From Chimonanthus salicifolius (lineage: Eukaryota; Streptophyta; Magnoliopsida; Laurales; Calycanthaceae), in assembly GCA_013350335.1 (NCBI GenBank), contig CM023536.1, positions 13,149,520-13,213,519 on the forward strand: 64,000 bases of DNA. Direction: 5' to 3'. Position 1 is the first letter of the stretch; each line of letters starts with the position of its first letter. Under the pieces are notes generated by a model. That model worked only from the letters and a program-made list of their open reading frames with translations, was not told where the DNA came from and did not search any database. A program made the position numbers and the translations under genes. Positions 11,601 through 23,700 of this stretch are shown in pieces.

Positions 11601-14600
11601 CTTTTAACACAACGAGTTTTGGGCTTAAGTGTGACACTTGGGCCAATGCAAAGCTGTGAGAGTGTATGGGCTCCAAAGTAGACAATATTGTGCTAGTAGG
11701 ATGGGTCGTTACATGGGCTCATAAATAGACTTAGTCAAGCATTTCTTTCGTAATCAAATTTTCTCGTTCTTTAGTTCTCTTATCCCATGATTTATTTGTG
11801 CCTGATTGTTTTTTTACTTTCTTCCATCCCCATTGGATACAGTTGGCAGTGGCATTTCACTATTAGTAACCATACAAAACATTTTTAAAGGGACTGTAAC
11901 ACTTGTATGAACTGTGAGTGGGAGATGATCGAGTTTCTTGCTGGATCTTGACACCAAATCCCACTTTGAGACTGCATTTATTTTTCTTAGTTATGGCTGT
12001 TTTGATGGCAGAAAGCCAAGATGAATTTTTTTTTTTTTAACATTTATGTTTGTATATCATATGCTAAAAGTATGAACTTTTCAGGAAGGCGTTTTAGTAA
12101 TGCTTTGAAAACCATCAAGCAAAGAGGATTTTTTTTTGTGTGTGTGTGTGTGAAGGATGATCAAACAAAGAGGAATTGCACTGCAATTTCAACAGATTTC
12201 AGGGTTGAGAGGATGATTCAACTGAAACTGAATGTGATGCATGACAAGTGATAGGGTAACCCTAAATGCCTAATGTGGTTCCCTAAAGATTAAAATGGGA
12301 TGAAAATAATGCACCCTAAATCTAGAATGGGCTGAAATTAATCAATCAATTAATAAATGTAAGATTTACTACACATAATCATGCAAATAAATCATTGAAA
12401 TATGATGTAAACAAATACATGAAAATTAAATGAAATGGTGGAGTGGTTTTAAATGAAATAAGCATATGGTTTAAAATGAAGTGGCTGTAAATGAGGAAAT
12501 AAGAAAAGAACGAAGGAAGGGACGATGCTAGATGGAGGCTTCTACGAGATCTGGGTGTGCGATGGGTGATTCGTGAAGGCCAGAGAGACTAAGGTGAACT
12601 GGCGACAAGGTTGGGAGGGAATATAGTGGGTCATGGCAATGGAGATCAGATCTTGGACCCTTGGTTTGATCGAACTGAATTATCAGCTGCCTACGTACTC
12701 CAATGGAGATCAGATCTTGCGTTGTTCTTAATTCATTTATGTCATGGCACTAACCCTGTGCTATTCATGATGTCACATCAAGACATTCTAATTACCAAAT
12801 CGTAGGTCTCATTAGTAGAATAGATCTCAGCTATCACGGGTCTATACCAACCATGGGAACACTGTCAACCATGGGGTCAATATCCGAACATAAGTACTAC
12901 ATCCCTCCTCAGGGACAATACTCTAAATATGGGGACAATCCTCTATGGAATTAATGCCCTCTGTAGGAATATTTATCCACGGTATACAATTTAGATCCAT
13001 GGTCATAATGCCCTCAATAGGAATAACCATCCATGGGTATATCATACATTGGTAGAACCAATATGTCTATTATGAGACCAACAGGTCGACCATACGACCA
13101 ATATATCTAGCATAGGACCTATGTATCTCCTATAAGACCAATACGTCTACCATAGGACCAACATATCCAGCATAAAATTAATACGTCTATCATGGGACCA
13201 ACAGGTCTACCATAAGACCAATACGCCTACCATGGGACCAACATGTCTACCATAAGATCAATATGTCTACCATGGGACCAACATGTCCCCTCTAAGACCA
13301 ATACGTCTACCATGGGACCAACATCCGGGCATGAATCCAAACCACCATGGGAACCATCGTCCATGGATATAATCATCCATCCTTGGTAACACTCCATCAG
13401 TGAGTATCATCTATCTATGGGTATGAGTCATCCATGAATATAATCCCTCCATGGGCATAACTCATCTAGGGACACATCATCTATCATGAGATATTCTATC
13501 CGTAGGAATAACACTCGCATGAATCACTACATGAATCACTACGTGACTGTGACAACAATATCATATCATAAACATACCACGACCCCTAGCAAGACTTCGG
13601 GTCCATGACTTACTAAGCGGGATACTCACGACTGGTGTGATCAAGTCTATCTCGCCCTACATCCCTTCACCTCATGGGTGATTCAATCAAGCTCTAAGGT
13701 GGTCGGACTGCGTCTAAAGAAGCTAGCACCATCCCCATGGGGTAAAATAGTATCTAGCTTTGCGCAACCACGCACAACAAGTGTGCGAAATAGTCGTAAG
13801 GGCACTCTACCGTATATAACATGTAAGGGACTCACCCTGCGACATCAACCACACGAGACCAAGTCTCCGTAGAAAACACCACTGTCCCGAATCTCTCTCT
13901 AGAATGGGAAATCAAACATTATAATCACATGAGGGACATACCTATACCACGTTTCAATATCAAGTGACCAAGTCACATATGCATCTCAATGCCACAATCT
14001 CTGTATGTTCATATTGAGGCTCCCACGGTCTCACGGCTACTGTAGGCCTTACTCATGGAATCTATATATTTATCTCATCCTTTTAACTATACAAAGGTGA
14101 GACACAATGATCTGCTGATCAGAAAATTTCCTTTTTCAACGAATTGAAACACAACGTTATCATTACGTGAGGGACATACCCATACCACGTTTCAATCATC
14201 AATATCACATGAGGGACACATCCATATCACGTCTCAATATATCAATGTCAAGTGAGGGGCGCACCATACCACGCCTCAATATAATCAACATCATGCGAGG
14301 GACGCACTCATTCCACGTCTCAATATAATCAATATCACGCGAGGGATGCACCCATACCACGTCTCAATATAATCAATATCACGTGAGGGACGTACCCATA
14401 CCACGTCCAATATAATCATCACGTGAGAGACGTACCCGTACCACTTCCCAATATAATCATCACGTGAGGGACGTACCATACCAAGTCTCAATATTATCAT
14501 CACGTGAGGGACATACTCATACCATGTCTCAATATAATCATCACATGAGGGACATACCCATACCACGTCTCAATATAATCGTCACTTGAGGGATGTACCC

Positions 14601-17598
14601 ATACCACGTCTCAATGTAATCATCACGTGAGGGACGTACCCATACCACGTCTCAATATAATCATCACGTGAGGAGCCGAGTCTGGTGAGCTCACTGGAGG
14701 TTCTATCATTTCTCTTGGAATTTAGAGGATCTAACTTCTTAATTGCTGCTAGAAAGGAAAGAAGCAAATCTTCCTGTTTAACCGAGATTAGAGCAAGTTT
14801 GCGGCCGACCATAAGCATTCTATCATACATCCAGTTGGGAGGTAACCTGACACTCTGATCTCCTACATCCGTTGTTTGATCGGGAAGAGCAGAATTTTTG
14901 TTGCCTGCAGAATATCAGGTTCCTGAATCTCTGAATGAGATATTTCAACAGGATTCTGGGACAAACCAGCAATGTCCAATTGTGCTAGGAATGGTGAAAA
15001 AACTTCTCCAGGATTAGAAGTTGCACAAAAACGGGGTGCAGGAATTTCAATCGTTCCGGGTGGTTGCGACGGGCAGGAATCTGGCAAGAGCAGAGATCTG
15101 ATCATTAGTGATCTGTCATCTGCCTAAAACTTTGGAGAGAGCCAAGGGCCAGACGAATGTCTCCTGGAAATTCTCAGAGGGCCGGAAGGAGAAAGTTGCA
15201 AACGATTCGTCTTGAATGGAGACTGCGAAGGTTGGGAGACTTGGGGCTTAAATAAATGGATGATTGGGCTGGATTAAGGGCTTTGAGAAAGTGGTTTGGG
15301 TTGGGACAAAAATGGGCTTGATTAGAAGCAGCGAGCTGGCCATGATTAAGGGCTTTGGGAAAGTGGCTTTGGCTGGGAAGGGAATGGGCTTGGTTAGAAG
15401 AACCGAGCTAGCCATGATCCAAACCCGGCCCAACAAAAGGAGAGAAGGATGTTGGATGAGGGCGCACGTGCGAAGAAACTGCAGGATTAAAAAGCGGAAA
15501 AACGGGAGTAGGTTTGCATACTGCAGGCTGAGGGCACTCGAGAGACCTTCCGTTTCCTTGCAAAAGGGTGCTGCTGCGATCAGGGAAGGGAGGCTTAACA
15601 GAGGGAAGGTAATGTAGCGGAAGTGGGGATTAAAAATCAAATCAAGTCAGTCCCAACGATTATTGGGTCACACGTGCGAGATATGACTTAACCAAACCTT
15701 AGGCACGTGGGATATAAGGGGTATTAGGGCTTCACTTGGGAAGACACGAATGGAAAAGAAAAGGAAAGAGGGAAAACAAAACAAGGGGCAGCGGAAGAGG
15801 CAGTAGCAGCGGCCGAAACAACAAAGAAGTGGTAAGACGAAAGGAAAGGGAAAAGAAGAAGGGGAAAGGAAGAAGATGAAGGAAAGGAAGAAGAAAAGTG
15901 GCAGCGAAGGGAAATGAGATGATTTGTACCTGGGTTTAACGAAGGAGGAGGCGAAGGAGGAAGGCGAGGCGACGACTATAACACTGGGATAATGCACAGA
16001 TCTTCCTGTGATGGTGATACCTCTCGGGATTATGCCCAAGATTCGGCGAGATGTAGACTGGAACGAGCCAGCGAGAGTAACCTGCAACAAGGGCAAGGAT
16101 TTGTCTGCAACTCGGGCAAAAACAAGGTAGGAGAAGATAAACAATATCTTGATAATTTCTTATTCAATTCATAATTCGAAAAAGGGGAGGTCTCTTGACC
16201 ATTACATATTCCTATTTATAAGTAAACAACACACAAAAATAGAAAAGACTCCTAAACTAATTAGGGAAAGCCACCAACCTGGCTTTCTTGCTTAATAAGA
16301 ATTCTAAACTTAAAATAATGCAAAAATACGAAAATAAGAAATACTAAATGGGTCTTGTGCGTGTCCTATATCAGAAGGCCACTTGCAGGTTCACAGATCA
16401 GAGGATGTACAGGCGTAGGGAAGCTAGGCGCAGCTAGGGTAGTGGCGTGCTGAAGAGGAGAACCCGAACAGACCTGTACCTGCCCAGACTTCACACAAGT
16501 CACCAGGCCAAGAACCAGTTGGTATCATGGAGTCAAACGAGACAGAGTTGTTGGTTATCAGGAAGGTAGTGGAAATATTTGTGGAAGGAACATGGGCAAG
16601 GTAGGCTTATCATTGAGGGTGATTCATTAAATGCAATAGCATGGTTAAAGGTTGTAGATGGCCTTAGAAGTTGATCCTAATTGTTTGACACATCAGGAGA
16701 CTTAGTAGTGGCTTGGTGATTACTTTCAAACATACCAGGTGGTCTATGAATGGAGTGTCAAAATTCTTTGTGAAATCAAGAACGGAGACTGGAGAGGAGT
16801 CATTCTTTTGTTTGGTTTTTGTAATTTTGTGTCTGTGATGCTTTTGTTTCTCTTTCAGTATAGATCTCCTATGTCTTGGAGACTGTATTTTTTGTGTTCT
16901 GCTGTAACTCATTTTATTATTTTAAAGGAATCATTGTCACCATTGAAAAGAAGAAGAAGAATGGAGCTTAGTGCTGAGCAAAGAAGAAATGACAAAACTA
17001 AGTGCATGTTATTGAGCTGTGTATGTTAATTTCTATGCGTGAGATGAGAATACCGGATAAAATTACATTAGGAATAAGTACATAGATGAAGCTTAGGTAT
17101 GACCATAGTTAGCAATTTCGCATATGACGAAAATATGGAATGGAAATAGTTCATGTATGGTTCATTTTTTCTTGAAAAATATGATTAAAAATCCGGCCAT
17201 TAAAATTAGATACGCCACAAAGTGAGAGACGGATATGTATAGGTATAATACATCATATTTGAAAGATTCGGGGACAAAAAATTCGACTAAATTATTATAT
17301 AAGTTTAACATATTTGCATGTTTTAAGTAATTTTTGTTAAATATTTGAAATTGAAACAAAGAATTAATACTATATTTTCAATTTAATTTTTGTTTACCAA
17401 AAACTTAGAAAAAAACTAACTTCAAAAAATATTCTTTAAAGGAAAGTTTTATTTATAATGTACTTTAGGTAAGAAAGGAAAAACATAATGAAATTTTTAC
17501 AAAATATTTTTATCTCTTTATCTTATTTTTTAACCAAGTATTTATATAATATAAAAAAGAAAGGAATAGAAGAAGCTAAGGTAGTTGAATACTGCATG

Positions 17599-17659
<61 letters not shown>

Positions 17660-17678
17660 CATATATATATATACATAC

Positions 17679-17709
<31 letters not shown>

Positions 17710-20700
17710 AAGTTAACTTTATTAAGAAGAAACATGTCAAAAAAGACCCTACAAAAGAAGAAATTAAATTACATCAATCTATTAACAACTTCCTCATCTA
17801 GCAACACTCCCTGCTTAGCTAAAGAATCTGCAGCTGAGTTAGCTGACTTAGGAACCCAAGCAATCTTAAAATCAAAAGCATTGATAGCATGACGAATTCT
17901 CTCAATTTTATCAAGATAAATCCAAGCGCAGAGAGAACCCAACAACCAACCTATCACAACCCGAGAATCACCTTCAACTAAACTCCCTTGAACCCCCAGC
18001 TTTTCCAACTCTAAAATACCTCTCCACAAAGCAAACAATTCAACCTCAATAATCGACCCATTACGAATAGGACCCGCAAAGGAAATCAACGTATTCCCAA
18101 ACTTGTTACAGATGAGTCCACCATAACCAACCATACCAACTTCGTGCATACAACTCCCATCAAAATTAAGCTTGAGCAACCCTGGAGAAGGAGGAGGACC
18201 AAGGAACAACCAGTCTAGAGGCCCCATAAGGCCTTGAATAATCCACCGACGCCCACTCCCTAGTCCACCGTCGCCCACTCCCTACACTGTTAAATATACG
18301 TATATAATTGACGTATATTTGAAAACGTACGTGAAGAAATGATCTGTTGATAAATACATATGGTAGAGATATAATACAAGTATGAATGGAGTATTGCTAA
18401 CTAAGTGTATGGCTCTAATCAAATAGAAAAATCAAGGAATTCATTTGAGCCACGTGCAGAAAGGACTATAAATGGTCTCTTTAGAATGAATTGAAGTGCT
18501 AAAAGTATAGGTATGCAGCTAGAAGTGGAATGAGATAGTGAGAAGCTTCGTCTTAAATGGCGGAATGGCAATTTAGATCTAAACAGAGAATGGTGGAGAT
18601 CTACCTTACCCCAACCCAGATAGACAGGATAAGTTTTGGTGATGATAATATTAATGCTTTTATGATGATGACGATTATGACTTTCCTTTTCATTGAAAAC
18701 GGAATTTTTTTTGGAATCCTTTTCTTTTTTCTTTAAGCAAATAGTTTGTTATATGGTATGTTTACTTTATCAAATTATCATTTTATTACCACTGTTGTTG
18801 TTTTAAATTTTGTTCAAGCTCATTCTTTTCTCTTGCTACCTACTATCTCATGAATGAACTTATTAATGTTGGGATTGTGAATCATACAAGTTCCAATATC
18901 AAATTATGGGGATTGCTAAGCTATTATCTTTTTTCATGAAGTACTGGAATGTCAGTTGTGCCTGGGAATATTTTTGTCATTTAGCATCATAAGGGCATTT
19001 GGAATAACTCTCTCCTGTTTCATTATCAGTCACTTTCCTATCAATCTTTTGTGGGCTTTTTGAGCTCTAACTTGTTCCATTCTACTATGTTATAAACTAT
19101 ATCATCTACCTCACTAGAATCTATCATGCCATTTTTGTCCTCTCTTCAAGTTTTAACAGCCATGTAGAATGGGCCTTTGCAAATGTCTTAGTTTGAAGAT
19201 AAAATGTCTTAATTTTGCACTAAATGGTTCTTCTCAATCAGAATGAGTTCATCATGTGCAGAGTGTATAAGCTTCCACGTCATTTCATTTGATTTGCATT
19301 ATTGATGTTGGTTTATGAATATTGTCGATGCAGTGGATGGTAGATGAGAAAGAACTGAAAATTATACACTACACCCTTGGCCCCCTCAAACCGTGGGACT
19401 GGTGGACAGCTTGGCTCTTGAAACCTGTGGATGTCTGGCAGGTGTTGTTCAAACCTTACATTTGCACTGAATGTATGTTGCATATTTTCTGCTCTTTTTG
19501 TCAATGTATGTGCACTTGCATGCTCATGGGTGACAGATTTTTCTTAGTCCTATGTGGGGCTCACTTGGGCCCCACAAAACACTCCTTTCTCCATTGATCT
19601 ACCTCCTGTGAATTAGATCTTTGTGCAACTTGAGTCCATTCTGAGTTGATCTCATTGTTGGATTTAAATCCATCCAAAATTGGCCCCATTTTGACAATTG
19701 ATTTTTAGAACTTTAAAAATCGCAGCTTTTCAAATCCAATGGATCTGATTTATTTTGTGGACATCTCACTTTGAAGAACATTACAAACAAACCTAGCTCC
19801 ATGCATACCCACGGTCTCTAGATGGGCTTGTCACTCATAGTTGGTGTTGCCAAGGTGGACCCCATTTGGTTGGGGTCCTCTAAATTGTTATTTGAGATTG
19901 GAGCGTAGGTGATCCTTACATATAAGTATGTGTGTGTGCATGTGTAGTGGTTGGTTGGAAAAAGGTCTTTGCTTGGATAGTGTGTCCATGTGTGTGGATG
20001 GGTTGGTTGGAAAGGTCTTTGCTTGATTTGTTGTGTGCACTCATGCATGAGCATGAGCATGTGATGAGGAAGCGGGTGGCTGGGTTGGAAAAGTCTTTGC
20101 TTGAAGAATGTGTTTTTGTGGTTGGTTGGAAAGTATTTGCTTAAGTGTGTGTGTCTGTACTAGGTTGGTTGGAAAGGTCTTTTCTTGAATAGAGTGTTTT
20201 TTTAATGAAAAATACTTAGTGAAGTCATAATTTTTAAGGTCCCAATGATTCAGTTTTATCTAATGGTGGAAATTCTTGTGTGTAGATGGGTTGGTTGGAA
20301 AGGTCTTTGCTTGATTTTGTGTACACGTGCATGAGCATGAGCATGTGACGAGGAAGCAGATGGGTGGGTTGGAAAAGTCTTTGCTTGAAGAATGTGTTTT
20401 TTGTGGTTGGTTGGAAAGTATTTGCTTAAGTGTGTGTATCTGTGCTAGGTTGGTTGGAAAGGTCTTTGTTTGAACTACTAATTTTTAAGGTCCCAATGAT
20501 TCACTTTTATCTAATGATAGAAATTCTTGTGGGTGGAACAATGGGCTGTGTTACTCAGATTGGGGTGAATTCTGGTAAGGATCCAATTCACAAAGGGTAG
20601 GTGGGTGTGAGGGGGGAAGGGGTGTGATTGGTGGCCATGGTGGGCCCCATGTGGTTGAGGTCCTCCAATTGTTATTTGAGGGTTGGGTTTGCACAAGCAC

Positions 20701-23700
20701 ATGTGATGCACACATGTACACATGTTTGTGTGCACATGCATTTGCGCGCACACACACACACATATAATATATATTATATATAGTCAAGATCACCTGCTTA
20801 CTGATGTGGGGCACACTTGTCCCATGTGGGATGTGTTGGGTGGAAAATGCTTTGCTTGAATAGGGTGTCTACCAAAATCATCTTGATGGGTAATCGAAGC
20901 AATGCTTTTTAAGGGCTTAATGTTTGGATCACTTGAAATATTTTTTATCCATATTTGACAAGCTTAAATTCAAGAACGAGATCATCTTGGAATGGGGCCA
21001 AATCAAGAGATAATTTAATTCACGGGTTTAAAGGTGTTGAGGGCAAGCTCCATTTGATGGGGTTCTTACATGAGCACATGTGCCTAGGGGATCCTGTGTA
21101 TTTACGTCTTTGCATGTTCTTGTGCATTCTGGGTGTGTGCTCTTGTGCCTCCGCAACCTTACATGTCCAGAGTAGTGGAGGATATGATTGAAATTGAAGA
21201 GTCGAGCAGAAGAAAGAAGCTTTGGACATGTAATGCACCTGGAGATGTATGAATCTTTTGTGTTTTCTGATTTCACAGAATGTCCGGGAACAGCTTGAAG
21301 AAACTCTCCCAGGAACTGGAGGAGGCAGGAACCCTAATGATGAGTTTTTCATCAAATTTCTCTTTCTCCTACCTATATGCACACTGTTTCTATGTTATTA
21401 TCGATCTTTCCTTCAGGTTAGAGCCTTATCTTAACATGCATGTTTAGAGTTTTAGTATGATTAATTTCAAGAAAGATTAACCATGTGTCTTTTAATGTCA
21501 TTTTTACAGAATAGGGATTTGTTTGGTGCACATTGTAGAGGCTCCTTCTGTGATCTGGCAAGACATTTTTACTACAAATGCAAATCTGGTGGTGGGCTAA
21601 CTAGTTATTCTGCCGTTGGTGTTGGCTCGTCCATGATTAATTCAAACCAACAGGTCAGTATTTTTCTTGGCATCCTTGTTCCCCTCAAATATCTTGCCAC
21701 ATCAATTAATATAAGAAAATGTATGATATTGAAATCATGTACCCTTTTGTTGCTTTGAAATTTAATAACTAATTTCAGTATTATGTGGTAATTTTTGGCA
21801 AAGTTTAATAACTCTGCTGAATGATAGATCATCTTCCGCTTTTTTTAAACAATGTTTACTGGCCCAAAGTATTGCATGCATATGATAAGTGCTTCAGCAT
21901 TAGGCTCATAAAATTATTGTTCTGAATACTATCTTCCAGGGCTTAGTAATGTATATGGATCTGTAAATCCATTTATAATGTGTGAGGGTATGGGTTGAGG
22001 ACTCGAAGACTTTTGGAAAACAGTATTTTGGTGCTTTTGAAAGGTTTTAAAGAGATTCAAGAACCCATAAATTAGCTAAAATAGATCAGTTTCATATTTG
22101 TTCTTGAAGCAGCTAATAAACGGGCAATTTCATTGTTTGAAACAAAGATAAAAAGGGGATGATCTGAATGCTATTATGTTTTTCATTGAATGCTAGCACC
22201 ATCAACACTAGTATGAGATGGTTATCGAAGGTTCCCACTGACGTGTGGGAATAGGTACACTTGTTCAACTGACAACACCCTCCATAAATTTAAGCTAGGT
22301 GGTTTCCTTCGACAAGATGGTTGGGGTAATTAGTATCCAACTGTACATGCACCTATATGTTAGCATTACCAAGGATCTTTATTGTGGGTAGGAATTTAAT
22401 AAGGGTGAGTTTCTGGTGATTAAGGACTTGAAGATTTTCAAGGATTTATTTCAAGGGAAGCTTATAATTGAGGGTGAATCAGTCAGTGCTTTGCATAGCC
22501 CCTAGAAGCTCCTATCTATCTTTAGAGAGATTAGGAACTCAAAAGCAACTGCGATGTTTCTTTCAAACATATGAGGAGATCAGATAATGGAATTGCTGCT
22601 TTCTTAGTAAAGAATGGGGTTGGGTGTGCAGTAATGCCATCAATTTTTTGTTGGATCAGTCGTCGTTCTTCTTGGAGTATATTGGTTGTCATTGTATGCG
22701 TTGTGCTTTGATGTGCATACACCTTGGATGCCATCCAAGTGATCTCTAGTTGTACTCTCCACTTTATTTTTTAATGAAAATCGTTTTTGCTTGGTCTCTT
22801 TAGAAAGGGATCTTTCCTAATCACAACTTAATCATCTTGATTAATGTTGTAAAAATCGAATCGTATCGTAAAATCATTATATATCTTGAATTGCAAATCA
22901 TGTATCGTAAATCGTAAAATCGTAAGATTCGTAAGTGTTTTCCCTCAAAATATTTAATATATGAAATAACGTAAAATATATCTAAAATGTAATAATATGA
23001 GCAATTCTCTAATTTTCTTTCAATATTAAGTGAATGCTATATAATTAATTCATTGGAGTTCAAATTTCAATGCTCCAACTCGTAATATTATAAAACTAGT
23101 ATATAATCCAAGTATACTGTGAAAAGTCAATAAGAACTAAAAAGCCTTCAAAAAATTGAAAGGTCTTGAATGCCTATCAACTCAAGCCTTAAAAATCATT
23201 AAAATAAAATGTTTCATGCTTCACACTCTTAATAACCCCACAATTCTATTATTTATAAGAATCATAAGATTTATTAATAGATACGAATCGTTCCTCTTAT
23301 CATATTGTATGAATCGTAAGTTATGAACTGCGCATCGTAAGATTTTAACAACAATGAGCTTGAATACAAGGGGTGGGTTGAGGGGACCTTATCCATTTAG
23401 ATTTGAGTTAAGCATGGCTCCACTAGAACAATTTTAAAACACAGATTGAAGTTTGGTGGAATGTATGTCGATTTGATGGTGGGGTTGGCTTTGCTTTCAA
23501 AAGAGATTAAAATGCTTAAAGGTGAAATTGAAAGAGTAGAAGGCAACAAAATTTGGTCAGAATGTTTTTTTTTTTAATTGAAACTTGATTAGAATGATGA
23601 GAAAAAAAAGATATTGATAGATCATAACCACAAAATAGAAAGTAAGCAGGATGTGTTAAGTCTTTCAAACAAGGAGATTGAAGCCCAGGCACAATGGGAG

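Larger units (their letters stand above)
9644..11733. mobile_element. hAT-like MITE that hosts three further insertions
   Basis: The left end TAGGCCTGTTCATGGGC (from 9644) and the reverse complement of the right end (TAAGTCTATTTATGAGC, ending 11733) agree at 12 of 17 positions, and every mismatch is a transition. The flanks are GTCAAACA (9636-9643) and GTCAAGCA (11734-11741), an 8-bp target duplication with one difference, as for hAT elements. Subtracting the internal insertions leaves a body of roughly 600 bp with G/C-rich GGGCT/GCCCA subterminal text. It lies in GT8 intron 4. Confidence 0.6.

Noticed and set aside
13057..14674. CRISPR-like array
   Set aside because: Plant nuclear DNA with contiguous tandem repeats and no unique spacers; a satellite explains it.
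14291..14830. Repetitive minus-strand open frames (DDYIETWYGYVPHV-type repeats)
   Set aside because: They are the translation of the 41-bp satellite; the peptide repeats follow the DNA period and there is no independent coding signal.
15248..16144. Open frames of 117-158 codons on both strands
   Set aside because: Purine-tract and LTR-like DNA gives long frames on both strands at once, with Phe/Ser/Leu- or Arg/Gly-rich composition and no domain.
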